64,000 nt of DNA from Deinococcus sp. Leaf326 (GTDB lineage Bacteria; Deinococcota; Deinococci; Deinococcales; Deinococcaceae). Where the stretch lies: NCBI RefSeq assembly GCF_001424185.1, contig NZ_LMOM01000002.1, positions 39,900 to 103,899 of the forward strand, in the 5' to 3' direction. A program made the position numbers and the translations under genes. The notes beneath the pieces are model-generated. The model did not search any database. It saw only the letters and a list, made by a program, of their open reading frames with translations, and had not been told where the DNA came from. Positions 16,468 through 24,587 of this stretch are shown in pieces; positions within the stretch are counted from its first letter, which is position 1; every line of letters begins with the position of its first letter.

Positions 16468-16970
16468 CGGCGCTCCTGGGCCAGCAGCGCGTCGGCCACC
16501 GCGTCGCCATGCGCGTCGCGCACCCGGCGCAGGAAGGGCGCGAACACCTGGTTCTCCCAGATGGTGTCCCGGCGCTCTACCCCAGCAGGGGTGAGGACGA
16601 AGCCCCGCGCGTGGCCGTGCTGCACGAACTCGACATAGGGTTGCCCCCCGGGCGGCCGCTCGATCAGGCGGTTCCAGGCCTTCACGGCCTGGTCAGTGGG
16701 GGTCTCGGGTTCCTTCCCCAGAGCGGTGTAATCCGGGTACCGCCCGCGGATACGGCGCAGCGCCTCGATGCGCGACGTGGGTGAGGTGCGGTCGTCGGTC
16801 AGGACGTTCAGGAAGTGCAGCTCGAGGGAAAGACGGGCAGGGACGACGGCGAGCTGCGGCAATGTGGGGGTCAAGAAGAAACGTTCTCCAGTCGGGACCT
16901 GGTCGAGAGGGCGGAGAGGGAAAGTGGAGTGGGGCCTACCCGCTGAGGCGCAGGCCTGCGCCGTACTCAC
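16464..16970 (-). CDS. Hypothetical phage protein
   Basis: 168 residues, starting at a GTG that overlaps the stop of the RNA-ligase-like gene (GTGA) and ending over the VRR-NUC start. The middle is helical and charged (TSRIEALRRIRGRYPDYTAL) and the end may contain a winged-helix-like unit (HGHARGFVLTPAGVERRDTI). No family recognised. Its tight coupling places it in the same operon as the nuclease and ligase genes. Confidence 0.6.
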   Translation of the reverse strand: MSTAQACASAGRPHSTFPLRPLDQVPTGERFFLTPTLPQLAVVPARLSLELHFLNVLTDDRTSPTSRIEALRRIRGRYPDYTALGKEPETPTDQAVKAWNRLIERPPGGQPYVEFVQHGHARGFVLTPAGVERRDTIWENQVFAPFLRRVRDAHGDAVADALLAQERR

Positions 16971-17548
16971 GCACTGGTGCCCCGACCCATGCCGGTGAAG
17001 TCGCGGAGCTTGACCTTGACCTTGCGGCCGTCGGGGTGGTGCCAGACCAGCCCCTCCCAGGTCGGCCGCGCCTCGAGGAAAGCCTGCAGGCCTGCGAAGT
17101 CACGCGGCGCGTCCGGGACCGGCAGGTCGGTGTGCGCGACCAGCGTCGGGAAGCCCCGGTGCACGTCCACCTCGGCGCCGCCCTGGATCTTTGGGCCGAT
17201 CAGCTCGTAGGTGCCGTCCGGGAGGAAGAAGCACTGCCGGTCCCAGGCCTGCACGTGGTACTTGCTGGCCGGGTCCTTGCGCAGCACCGGCACCCAGCCG
17301 GGCCAGTGGGTGGTGACCGGGTCGGGGTCCGGCTGGGCAGGCATGAAGTCGGGCGGGGGCACCTTGCCCTTGCCGGCGTTGAAGCGTTTGTAGAACACGC
17401 CGTCCTCGACGAGGCAGCAGGTGCCGTCGAGTTTGCGGTGCGCGAGGCCTTCTCCGGCAGCGACCCACTCGCTGCCAGGCACGAGCTCGTCGCGCGCACG
17501 GCGGTCGCCCTCGTAGGCACGCCGGAACAGGCTGGGGGTCTTTTTCAT
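16967..17548 (-). CDS. RNA ligase-like nucleotidyltransferase (DUF5565-like)
   Basis: 193 residues carrying nucleotidyltransferase motifs in order: I (RKLDGT, Lys39 the likely adenylated residue), IIIa (DGTYELIGPK, 111-120), IV (EGLVWHH, 165-171) and V (KVKVKLRDF, 176-184). The length covers the catalytic domain only, as in small DUF5565/Rnl-type ligases. Predicted to seal nicks in RNA (or nicked tRNA) using ATP. It lies about 1.2 kb upstream of the Y RNA on the same strand, with a nuclease between, which suggests an RNA-repair theme. DNA ligase activity cannot be excluded. Confidence 0.75.
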   Translation of the reverse strand: MKKTPSLFRRAYEGDRRARDELVPGSEWVAAGEGLAHRKLDGTCCLVEDGVFYKRFNAGKGKVPPPDFMPAQPDPDPVTTHWPGWVPVLRKDPASKYHVQAWDRQCFFLPDGTYELIGPKIQGGAEVDVHRGFPTLVAHTDLPVPDAPRDFAGLQAFLEARPTWEGLVWHHPDGRKVKVKLRDFTGMGRGTSA

Positions 17549-17796
17549 GGGGTCTCCGAGAACAGCGAGTACTGGCCGTGGATGTTCGCCAGGCGGCGCT
17601 TGCGGGCCGCCTCAGCGTCCTTGGCGTTGCGGGTGTCCTTCAGGTCGTAGAGGGGGGCGCGCCGCCATCCTGCATCCGGGCAGCGGAACGCGTACTCGGC
17701 GACCGGGTCAGCGGTGGGCACCAGGCCGCGCTCACGGAGCTTGGTCTTGGTGGCGAGGTGGGAGGGGATGAACTTGTACTCGGGCAGGTGGGGCAC
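17545..17796 (-). CDS. Small conserved-looking phage protein
   Basis: 83 residues with a pattern seen in many phage-encoded small proteins: KTKLRERGLVPTADPVAEY, then a short region ending in LYDLKDT. Overlaps the ligase-like gene by four bases. Function unknown. Confidence 0.6.
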   Translation of the reverse strand: MPHLPEYKFIPSHLATKTKLRERGLVPTADPVAEYAFRCPDAGWRRAPLYDLKDTRNAKDAEAARKRRLANIHGQYSLFSETP

Positions 17797-17823
17797 GGCA
17801 CAACCTCCTGGGGGTCAGGAACT

Positions 17824-18126
17824 TCAGCGGGGCAGCTCGACGACGTGACGGGTGGCGAAGTGGCCGTCCGGGCCCCGGAAGGGACCGGCGATGGTGCCCC
17901 GGTACTGGGCGCCGCTCGGGAAGGGCATCCCATTGCGCACGAGTACGAAGGCGCGCTGGACGCGGGGCGTGAGGTCGGCGCGGTCGACACGCACCCAGAT
18001 CGTCGGGCGGTGCTGGGGGCCAGTGACGCCGACGGCGACCACTTCGGCGTGGAGGGAGAGCGGGAGGGCCAGGGCACTCTCCACGAGCAGCTGATGCTCC
18101 TGGATGTGGTGGGGGTCAGGGGTCAT
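17824..18126 (-). CDS. Small hypothetical phage protein
   Basis: 100 residues, beta-rich, with SLHAEVVAVGVTG followed by TIWVRVDRADLTPRVQRAF and a YRGTIAGPF...ATRHVVELPR end. This is the same overall plan as the next gene (18145-18423), so the two may be diverged duplicates. No function recognised. Confidence 0.6.
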   Translation of the reverse strand: MTPDPHHIQEHQLLVESALALPLSLHAEVVAVGVTGPQHRPTIWVRVDRADLTPRVQRAFVLVRNGMPFPSGAQYRGTIAGPFRGPDGHFATRHVVELPR

Positions 18127-18144
18127 GAGGTCCTTTCAGGAGGC

Positions 18145-18423
18145 CTAGGCGGTCGGCCGCGGCACTTCGAAGATGTGCCAGACGAACGGGCCGTTCAGGA
18201 CGGTGGCGATGTAGGTGGCGTACAACGGCAGCGGTTGGCCTGTGCCAAAGACTTCGAAGGCGCGCTCGAGCGGCGCACTGTCGGGGTCGACCTGTATCCA
18301 CAGGCACAGCTCCCCGTTCTGCATGGCGGCCATGCGGGGAAGGGCGAAGCTTGGCAGGGTCAGGACGGTGACCGAGGCCTCGTCCAGCGGCGTGAGCGGA
18401 TACTTGTACATCACCTGGGGCAC
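18145..18423 (-). CDS. Small phage protein of the DUF7352-like type
   Basis: 92 residues: YKYPLTPLDEASVTVLTLPSF, then an ELCLWIQVDPDSAPLERAFEV core, FGTGQPLP, and a VWHIFE end. The LW-x-x-VDP / GTG / VWHxFE pattern matches the DUF7352 family of small phage and bacterial proteins of unknown function. It uses a GTG start within the end of the upstream gene. Confidence 0.65.
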   Translation of the reverse strand: MPQVMYKYPLTPLDEASVTVLTLPSFALPRMAAMQNGELCLWIQVDPDSAPLERAFEVFGTGQPLPLYATYIATVLNGPFVWHIFEVPRPTA

Positions 18424-18845
18424 GGCGTACCTCCCTCAGCGCGGGTCCAGATGCTGCGCCAGTCACCCCGGTATCCCTGCTTGACCTCGGCGGTGTGCTC
18501 GCTGCCAGTGCTGCCGGACTTGATGGGGAGGCTGTGCCGGCTCAACTCGATCCCGGCCTCGGTGGCCGCAGCGCACAGCACCGTGTCGGGGTCGTAGTCC
18601 GTCCAGGCGGAGCAGCGGCCATTCCGGCTCAACTGGGCCTGGAAGTGGCGGGCCAGGGCAGCCTCGAAGCGGGCGGCCTCCTCGGGGGTGTGATACTCAC
18701 GAGCGGCGAGGCCAACCATCAGGACGGCCGCCAGCCCGCCTGTGGCGCTGTCATCGCCGTTGTCCTGGGGGGCGATGCGGGTGAGAAAGCCCGCCCACCA
18801 TGCAGCCAGGGCGAGCGCGGGGGCAGTGGGTTCAGTGGGGGTCAA
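18411..18845 (-). CDS. Hypothetical phage protein
   Basis: 144 residues, helical, with a hydrophobic first third (LALAAWWAGFLTRIAP...GGLAAVLMVGLAA) and a conserved-looking TEAGIELSRHSLPIKSGS block near the end. Not clearly membrane-spanning. It overlaps the DUF7352-like gene by 13 bases. No family recognised. Confidence 0.6.
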   Translation of the reverse strand: MTPTEPTAPALALAAWWAGFLTRIAPQDNGDDSATGGLAAVLMVGLAAREYHTPEEAARFEAALARHFQAQLSRNGRCSAWTDYDPDTVLCAAATEAGIELSRHSLPIKSGSTGSEHTAEVKQGYRGDWRSIWTRAEGGTPCPR

Positions 18846-18933
18846 GACAAGCCTCCAGGCAATGAGAAGCCCGCCTCGGCGCGGTGGCCGGTGCGGGCAG
18901 GGGGTGGTGCAGCAGATTGAGAAGCGGGTTAGG

Positions 18934-19239
18934 TTAAGGCGCGCCTACAGCGGCATAGAAGATCGGGTCAGCATGAACAGGACAACCGTACAGGTGGATC
19001 GCCGACCGGACATTCTGTTCATCAGTCATGTCCAGATCTGCCTCAGGCGTCCACAGACTGGAGAACAACTCCCGGCCCTCCAGATGGAGACCCGGCAAAA
19101 TCTGGCGGAGCCAAGCCCTGGGCGTGAACTCCATAGGTGCACTGCCCTCAAGCGGGGTCAGGGGGTAAATGAAGGCGACATCGTCCAGCTCAACAGCGGC
19201 ATACCGTGTGGGACCCAGCGTTGTTTCGAAGCACTTCAC
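18934..19239 (-). CDS. Small hypothetical phage protein; start unclear
   Basis: 101 residues. A strong TAAGGAGGTGAA overlaps the annotated GTG start itself, so the true start is probably a few codons downstream at a non-standard codon. The segment FIYPLTPLEGSAPMEF recalls the YPLTPL opening of the DUF7352-like neighbour, so the two may be distantly related. Function unknown. Confidence 0.5.
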   Translation of the reverse strand: MKCFETTLGPTRYAAVELDDVAFIYPLTPLEGSAPMEFTPRAWLRQILPGLHLEGRELFSSLWTPEADLDMTDEQNVRSAIHLYGCPVHADPIFYAAVGAP

Positions 19240-19286
19240 CTCCTTAGATTAAGGGATGATGTAGGTTTCTAGGATGAGTCATATTC

Positions 19287-19700
19287 TCAGACTCGGGGTG
19301 TCACACCCCCCATTACCGGCCTAGAAAAGCGCTTCACCACGGACCTCATCTGCGCCCAGCGGCGCCGGCCCCAACCGCCAATATCGTCATCGGACCAGTC
19401 CAGCACCGCCAGGAGCTGGCAGACGTCGAACACCACTGTCGTCAGGTGCCCCCCCGCTCCGTTCAAAAGGAACATCCCTGGCAGCAGCAGCAATGGCCCG
19501 AAGCGGTACACCATCCCCGCACTGGGCTTGCCCATCCGCCGGCACAGCACCCCGTACCCCATCTGCCCCAGCGCCACGATCAGCAAGGTCAGCAGCAGCG
19601 CCCGCACCCCGCCCACCTCGTCGACCAGAAAACTGATGGCCGTGCTCAGCATCACCAGCCAGAACCCCACCATGAACCACTTGCTCTGCCGGGGCGTCAC
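19287..19700 (-). CDS. Small membrane protein
   Basis: 137 residues with three likely membrane helices: WFMVGFWLVMLSTAISFLV, ALLLTLLIVALGQMGYGVL and FGPLLLLPGMFLLNGAG, then a basic cytoplasmic tail (GRRRWAQMRSVVKRF). Overlaps the upstream gene by four bases. It is far from the usual lysis position, so a holin role is uncertain; superinfection exclusion is an equally open option. Confidence 0.65.
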   Translation of the reverse strand: MTPRQSKWFMVGFWLVMLSTAISFLVDEVGGVRALLLTLLIVALGQMGYGVLCRRMGKPSAGMVYRFGPLLLLPGMFLLNGAGGHLTTVVFDVCQLLAVLDWSDDDIGGWGRRRWAQMRSVVKRFSRPVMGGVTPRV

Positions 19701-19903
19701 GCGGACACCGCCCGCCCCACGATGGGTTCCGCCTGGTCAAGGCCAAACACGCCGGTCATCCGCTCGTCACAGCCGTCCCGGACCTTGAGCACCCCCCGAG
19801 GCAACTCGCCCGGGCGGGGACGCAGGCCCATCGCTTCCAACTCGTCATGGGTGTGCAGACCCGCGGGGGCCTGCTGCCGGTACATCGGCGTTCTGGTGGT
19901 CAT
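19697..19903 (-). CDS. Small hypothetical phage protein
   Basis: 68 residues from the ATG at 19903 (MTTRTPMYRQQAPAGLHTHD); an upstream start at 19924 is also open. Contains HDELEAMGLRPRPGELPRG, a pattern met in small phage proteins of unknown role. Coupled to the membrane protein gene downstream. Confidence 0.5.
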   Translation of the reverse strand: MTTRTPMYRQQAPAGLHTHDELEAMGLRPRPGELPRGVLKVRDGCDERMTGVFGLDQAEPIVGRAVSA

Positions 19904-19910
19904 CGTCACC

Positions 19911-20342
19911 TCAATCCGCAGCATGGCGGTTCCTCAGCCGGTACGTACTCAGCCCGTGGGTCAGGCTCTCCCGGCGTGCCCCCAGCATCGCCGCCAGGGC
20001 GTACTGGGAATGGACCCCCACATCGATCAACTCGCCCAACTGCTCCAGGCGCTCGGCCAGCGGGGCCTTGCTCCGCAGTTGGTGCACCCGCACCAGCGCG
20101 GTCGTGAACTCGACCTCCCGAGGGGAGGCCTCCCAGGACACCGTCGCGTCCTTCTCGCCCAGAAACGTCTGTGCCGGCGCCAGCCACGCCATCAGCTCCT
20201 CGGGCAGGGCCCCCGAGCCCGGCCACACCACCCCGGCCGGCAGCAGCACCGTCTCCTCGATGCCGACCACCACCACGACCCCCGCCCGCACCAGAAATCC
20301 CTGGTCAGGCTTCGGCCCTTCCAGCGTGCGGTTGTAGGTCAC
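19911..20342 (-). CDS. Protein with CRP-type winged-helix end
   Basis: 143 residues. The C-terminal half (LAERLEQLGELIDVG followed by LAAMLGARRESLTHGLSTYR) resembles the DNA-binding end of CRP/FNR regulators, in which RE-(S/T)-(L/V) lies in the recognition helix. The N-terminal half is short and beta-rich and lacks the cyclic-nucleotide-binding cup motifs, so this would be a reduced regulator. It directly follows the replication initiator. Confidence 0.5.
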   Translation of the reverse strand: MTYNRTLEGPKPDQGFLVRAGVVVVVGIEETVLLPAGVVWPGSGALPEELMAWLAPAQTFLGEKDATVSWEASPREVEFTTALVRVHQLRSKAPLAERLEQLGELIDVGVHSQYALAAMLGARRESLTHGLSTYRLRNRHAAD

Positions 20343-22145
20343 CTACACCACCTGCTCGTAGTTCCGCTGGAGTTCCAGAAGGCTGATTTCCTGACCTGTG
20401 CTGAGCTTCCGGCGTCCTCCGGTGGTGGCTTCGACCTGGACTTCCTCGCCAACTGGGCCGCCCTTGCCTGTCACGCGCCGCCACGTCGTCCCGGCCGGGA
20501 CCAGGGGAGAGGGGGCTTCGGGCTCCGGCGTCGTGGCCGGCAGCGGGGCGCTGCTGGCCTTCAGGGTTCGCAGCTGGGCGGCCACCGTGCGGTCCACGTT
20601 GCGGCCGTTCCCGTCGTCGAAGCGGATCTTGTACCGCGCCGCGTTGACCTCCAGCACCACCCCGAGCGTCAGGGTGCCCACCTGGTCGGCGACCGTGCAG
20701 CGCTGCCCGGTCTTGAGCTGGGGGTCCTGGCTTGCGGCCGCCGCAGGGACGCCGCTCTCGGCCGGCGCCTCGGCTTTCACGGCGCCGATCAGGCGGTCGA
20801 GGCCGCGCAGGGCCAGCGTGATCATGTTCTCGCTGCCCACCTCCGCTTCCGCCTGGGCCAGCACCCGGACCCGGTCGATCTCGCCCGGCTCGAGGTGCAA
20901 CCACCGCGAGCGGGGGAGCTGCCCCGTGCGCGTTTTCTCGCCCAGGTACTTCGTCAGCGACTTCCCAGCCAGCGCTTTCAGGGCGCGGTAGGTCGGGCTG
21001 CCCGGCTTAGCCGCCGGGCGGTCCAGCAGCCCGGCTACCGGCACCACGGCCTCCAGCCAGTCCGGCCGCGCCGCCGCCCCGCCGCCCGGAACCTGTTCAA
21101 GGGCCGTGGCCTGATCGTCCTGGCGTGCAGGGGGCTGAGTCTCGTCCCGTAGTTTCTGAGGGGGGTCCCCGGACGCGCTAGCGGCCGCGCCGTCAGGCGA
21201 GCCCAGGCGGGCCAGTGCCGCCTCCAGCTCTACCGGGTCGACTGGAGCCGTCGGCTGTTCGAGGAAGGGCAGGTCCTCAGCGTGGGGTCCAGGCCCAGCT
21301 TCCAGCGTGACCGGGTTCCGCAGGCCTTCAGGGTTTGGGCCAGCGGCCTCCCCCGAGGAGGAGCGTTCCGGTGAGGTCGCGCGTGCGTGTCCAGAAACGT
21401 CGTCTACTCCTCTGCTCGAAGTCTCTGAAGAGATCTTTGAAGAGATCTCTGTATTTGTATCCATTCTATTCGGGATACGTATCGCGTCTATTCGGGATAG
21501 GGTATCCATTCTATTCGGGATACGTATCCCTTCTATTATGGATACCCCCCCCTCAGCCGGAGCCTCTGCCGGGGCACCCAGTGCCGCAGTCATGACGGCC
21601 GTCGCCGTGCCGGATACCACTGCTGGGATGCCCTCAGTGCGGTCCTTCTTGACATTCGGTCTGGGCGACTCCGCGACCCAGAACCAGCCGGGCGACCCCG
21701 GTTCGTCCGCCTTGAGCAGGACCTCCAGGGCTTCCGGTACTGGCTCGACGAACATCACGTTCGGAATGGGGCGACCGTTGTTGCCGGTAATGGTCCGGAA
21801 CTCCCGTGTGATCAGGCCACGGTCGACCAGGAACTTTACGGCGGCCGTGGCCTGGACTTTAGAGATGCCCAGGAGGTTGGCGTAATAGGCGTAATCGCGC
21901 TGGAGCTTGTCGGCCGCAAACTTACGGGTAACACGCAACACCTGGCCGGTCATTTCGTCGCGGTGGTAGGTGGGGCGGTACCAGTACAGGTCATCGGCGT
22001 AGATCATGATCGACAGGTGCTGGGTGACCCCTTTCTCACTCTTGAACTCGCGGCGGGTGAAGAAGCTGTGCGGGATGATGTTGCCTTCGAGGTGCAGGCG
22101 TCCAATGGCCTCCACCGTGGGGGTGGGCCGTTGCTCGCGCGTCAT
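20343..22145 (-). CDS. Phage replication initiator with embedded origin
   Basis: 600 residues. The N-terminal 165 residues form a winged-helix domain like phage replication initiators (NIIPHSFFT, LLGISKVQATAAVKFL, DRGLITREF). A long low-complexity middle follows, then a helical segment (about 385-445) and two small beta barrels near the end (TLTLGVVLEVNAARYKIRF). Residues about 200-235 are encoded by four iterons of 22-bp period, as in lambda O where the origin lies inside the initiator gene. No upstream in-frame start exists. Likely loads the replicative helicase at this site; exact partners are unknown. Confidence 0.7.
   Translation of the reverse strand: MTREQRPTPTVEAIGRLHLEGNIIPHSFFTRREFKSEKGVTQHLSIMIYADDLYWYRPTYHRDEMTGQVLRVTRKFAADKLQRDYAYYANLLGISKVQATAAVKFLVDRGLITREFRTITGNNGRPIPNVMFVEPVPEALEVLLKADEPGSPGWFWVAESPRPNVKKDRTEGIPAVVSGTATAVMTAALGAPAEAPAEGGVSIIEGIRIPNRMDTLSRIDAIRIPNRMDTNTEISSKISSETSSRGVDDVSGHARATSPERSSSGEAAGPNPEGLRNPVTLEAGPGPHAEDLPFLEQPTAPVDPVELEAALARLGSPDGAAASASGDPPQKLRDETQPPARQDDQATALEQVPGGGAAARPDWLEAVVPVAGLLDRPAAKPGSPTYRALKALAGKSLTKYLGEKTRTGQLPRSRWLHLEPGEIDRVRVLAQAEAEVGSENMITLALRGLDRLIGAVKAEAPAESGVPAAAASQDPQLKTGQRCTVADQVGTLTLGVVLEVNAARYKIRFDDGNGRNVDRTVAAQLRTLKASSAPLPATTPEPEAPSPLVPAGTTWRRVTGKGGPVGEEVQVEATTGGRRKLSTGQEISLLELQRNYEQVV
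21410..21550. repeat. Four iterons and flanking repeats: putative phage replication origin
   Basis: TCTATTCGGGATA occurs at 21465-21477, 21487-21499 and 21510-21522, with a variant TCTATTATGGATA at 21532-21544. Spacing is 22, 23 and 22 bases, two helical turns, so all copies face the same side. Several are flanked by GGATACGTATC palindromic ends. Next to them AGAGATCT is repeated (about 21430-21450) in a locally AT-rich stretch that could melt. Confidence 0.7.
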
Positions 22146-22484
22146 GGCCGGGCCTGCGGGTGAAGGGGACGTGCAGGGCTGGCCGTGCGGCCGCTTTGGC
22201 CGCTGAGTTGTTGTTCTGTGGACACTTCGTTTCCTCGGACGGTTCCACCTCTAGGGTGGCGAGGGCCTTCCGCTTTCACGGATTGGGGGTTGTACGATTG
22301 ACCCCAGCACATAGGCCGTCTAAACTATGTGCAGGCCGCTAACCCGTCTGGGTCAGTTGGTTCAGAGCCCGTTCAAAACTCTGGTAGCTGTTGAAGGTCC
22401 TAGTGTTCTCAGGCACTAGGGCCTTCGCCTTTCAGGCCGATGTCATCGGGGCCTTACCGGGGTAGGGGCAGCTTACCAAAATTC
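22146..22484. promoter_or_regulatory. Intergenic region upstream of the replication gene
   Basis: No credible gene. It contains an eight-base inverted repeat (GCACATAG at 22307-22314, CTATGTGC at 22325-22332) that could be an operator, and a terminator at 22393-22426. I could not find a convincing -35/-10 pair, but a minus-strand promoter for the initiator gene is expected here. Confidence 0.4.
22393..22426. terminator. Strong hairpin, probable terminator
   Basis: GAAGGTCCTAGTG and CACTAGGGCCTTC pair over about 12 positions around an eight-base loop. It lies about 60 bases after the end of the minus-strand gene at 22485, separating that operon from the replication gene. Confidence 0.6.
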
Positions 22485-23069
22485 TCATGCTAAAGCTGCG
22501 GCAATTCGCGCGCGCTTCCAGGCTTGAAGTTGGGGGCCGAATTTGCGTCTGAGCCAAGAGATTTCCTCCAACAGCTCTGCTCGTTTCATTCCCTTCACGA
22601 CGTCGTCCCGGATGTCCATTCCCCAGGGGCTCAGGCCCGCCCGCCAGGGGGCGGTGCGGTCGACGAGGGCGGCTCGGATGGCGTCGTCAGGAAACTCCGG
22701 GTCCTCGGGTGGGGGCGGAGGTTCAGCGTCATCCTTCGCCTTGGCCTTGACTGGGGCCTCGATGAGCGGGGGGTCTTCGGGTTTGAGGACGAGGTACCAG
22801 CGGTGGCCGCGTTCTTCCCAGCTCGTGCTCCAGGCGAGCCAGCCGGTGGCCTGGGCGACGTGCTGCCCGTCCTCGTCGGTGGGGCGGCCGCCTGGGCGGC
22901 TGAGTGCGATGAACTCGCCCTCGGCGGTGCCCACGCGGAGGCGCAGGCCGTCCTCCAGCGTGTGGGCAGGCTGGGAGCCGTCCTCCCGACTCTGGCTGAG
23001 GAGCCGCATCAGGGTCTCGGTCAGCGTCTCCGGAGCCGGTGCACTGGGGGAGGCCTCGAACAGCGTCAC
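22485..23069 (-). CDS. Hypothetical phage protein
   Basis: 194 residues, last gene of its operon, overlapping the winged-helix gene by four bases. The middle is beta-rich with Trp (ATGWLAWSTSWEERGHRWYL), followed by an acidic/Pro linker and a helical C-terminus (KRAELLEEISWLRRKFGPQL) that resembles a short coiled coil. No family recognised. Confidence 0.6.
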   Translation of the reverse strand: MTLFEASPSAPAPETLTETLMRLLSQSREDGSQPAHTLEDGLRLRVGTAEGEFIALSRPGGRPTDEDGQHVAQATGWLAWSTSWEERGHRWYLVLKPEDPPLIEAPVKAKAKDDAEPPPPPEDPEFPDDAIRAALVDRTAPWRAGLSPWGMDIRDDVVKGMKRAELLEEISWLRRKFGPQLQAWKRARIAAALA

Positions 23070-23563
23070 GAAGCCTTGCGGTGGAACTCAAGAACGAACT
23101 CGGCCTCGGGCAGCGTGGTCGCGCCCAGTGGGGTGAGGCGGATCGTCTTGCGAGCGCTGTCCTGCAGCTCTACGGTGACGAGGTCGAGTCCGGCGAGGGC
23201 GTGCAGGGCGTCGTAGGTCTGGCTGAGGACCTCGTGGGGCTGCCGGACAGCGTCCGCGACCGCGCGCAGGGGGGTGGGGTCCGCGGTGACGCCTTTGAGG
23301 GCACGGCACAGGCGGAGGGGGAGTGCCGTCTTCAGAACGCGCAGGTAATCGGCGCCAAGCGGGGTGAGGCGGTAGCGTCGGCGTTGGCTGCTGCCGGTCG
23401 CACAGAGGTAGCCGTGGGCGACCAGACGTCGGCAGGTGGTGTACAGCGAGCGGATCGGGACGGCCGTCACTGCCCGGCGGCGCAGCTGGTCGGCCGAGTA
23501 GGTCTGCTCCAGATCAGCGGCCTGCAGGAGCGCCTGAAAGAGTGGTTTACCCAGGATTTTCAT
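23066..23563 (-). CDS. Winged-helix protein
   Basis: 165 residues from the ATG at 23563. It has two copies of a winged-helix-like pattern ending in 'RLTPLG': YSADQLRRRAVTAVPIRSLY...RRRYRLTPLGADYL, and a C-terminal half with KTIRLTPLGATTL. Likely a DNA-binding regulator. It overlaps the Rha gene by four bases, so they are expressed together. Target unknown. Confidence 0.6.
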   Translation of the reverse strand: MKILGKPLFQALLQAADLEQTYSADQLRRRAVTAVPIRSLYTTCRRLVAHGYLCATGSSQRRRYRLTPLGADYLRVLKTALPLRLCRALKGVTADPTPLRAVADAVRQPHEVLSQTYDALHALAGLDLVTVELQDSARKTIRLTPLGATTLPEAEFVLEFHRKAS

Positions 23564-24261
23564 GGGTCTCCCTCCAGCAGCGGTTCGGTGTCCCGGTAGG
23601 AGTCGATCTGCTTGTCGAGAAAGTGGGTGGCGTCGTCGTACTGATGGGTGAGGAGGTCGCGGTAGGCGGCGATGCCGAAGCGGTCCTTCAGTCGTCTCCA
23701 GGCCTCGGCGTAGTGCGTGCGCTTGCCTCCCATGAGGTGGGCGAGTTCGTGGACACGGCGATGGATCTCCTGAGGCTGACTGCCCTGAATAGGGCGGCTG
23801 CCGAGGGCATCGGCAATCTCCTGGCGCAGCTCGGTCTTGACCTCCTCTTTGGTGAGGGTGGCCTGCTCCCGGATGGCCAGGATGGTGTTCCCGGCGAACC
23901 GCTGGAGGAAGTCCATGCCCACGGCCCCCTGGAAGGTGGCGGCTGGGGGAAGGGCGCGGCGCTTGAACTCGGCGAATGCTTGGACGAGCTGGCGCTTCAT
24001 GGGGACGGTGGTGTCGCTGTTGCGGACGAGGGTGAGCAGGAAGTAGCACTGCTCCTCGTTGAGGAAGGCGATTCGGATGGGCTTGCCGCCACCGGGGGCC
24101 GGTCGCGTTTCAAACGCGATTGCTCCGATGGTCTGGAAATCGTTCACGTAATCGTCGAGCAGGCTGAGGACGTTTTTGTGGTGATTGTTCATGACGGCCG
24201 CGAGGTCTCGGCTGTCGATGCGGGCCTCCCCGTGGAAGGCCTCGATGGCGATGCTGGTCAT
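23560..24261 (-). CDS. Rha-family phage regulator (antirepressor type)
   Basis: 233 residues. The N-terminal 110 residues match the Rha domain: DSRDLAAVMNNHHKNVLSLL, a NDFQTIGAIAFET segment, and FLNEEQCYFLLTLVRNSD. The C-terminal 100 residues are helical and resemble ORF6C-type domains (VKTELRQEIADALG, WRRLKDRFGI). Rha proteins affect phage growth depending on host factors, and such two-domain proteins often act as antirepressors. Confidence 0.8.
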   Translation of the reverse strand: MTSIAIEAFHGEARIDSRDLAAVMNNHHKNVLSLLDDYVNDFQTIGAIAFETRPAPGGGKPIRIAFLNEEQCYFLLTLVRNSDTTVPMKRQLVQAFAEFKRRALPPAATFQGAVGMDFLQRFAGNTILAIREQATLTKEEVKTELRQEIADALGSRPIQGSQPQEIHRRVHELAHLMGGKRTHYAEAWRRLKDRFGIAAYRDLLTHQYDDATHFLDKQIDSYRDTEPLLEGDP

Positions 24262-24275
24262 GGGGGGCTTCTCCT

Positions 24276-24587
24276 TCAGTCCGGTGACTCCTGTGGGTGG
24301 TCTCGGTGCCAGGCGGGGCGGTCGGGTTGCGGACTCCAGCCACTGGCGTGGTGCAGCTGCTGGCGGGCGGTCTCGCGGGCCTGGGCTTTGGCGAGGGCGA
24401 GCTGCTGGATCTCGACGGTGGCCCGGAGGGTCAAGGCCTCGTTCTGGTGTTTCAGTCCCAGGGCTTGAGCGTGAGCGAGGTCGTGCTCGAGGTCCTCGGC
24501 GCGCTGCTCGGCTGTCCGGGTTTTCTGCCGCTCAGCGAGCGCCCAGACGATCATCAGGAGCGTGAAGGCGGGGAGGAAGGCGTCCAC
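24276..24587 (-). CDS. Membrane-anchored coiled-coil protein
   Basis: 103 residues: one N-terminal membrane helix (FLPAFTLLMIVWALAE), then a long charged coiled coil (AEQRAEDLEHDLAHAQALGL...) and a short Pro/His tail. The GTG start directly follows the upstream stop. The topology recalls Rz-type spanins or phage membrane anchors, but the location is not in a lysis cassette, so the role is open. Confidence 0.55.
   Translation of the reverse strand: MDAFLPAFTLLMIVWALAERQKTRTAEQRAEDLEHDLAHAQALGLKHQNEALTLRATVEIQQLALAKAQARETARQQLHHASGWSPQPDRPAWHRDHPQESPD

Noticed and set aside
22036..22248. Short minus-strand ORF over the start of the replication gene
   Set aside because: Out of frame with the initiator and low-complexity at its end; not supported.
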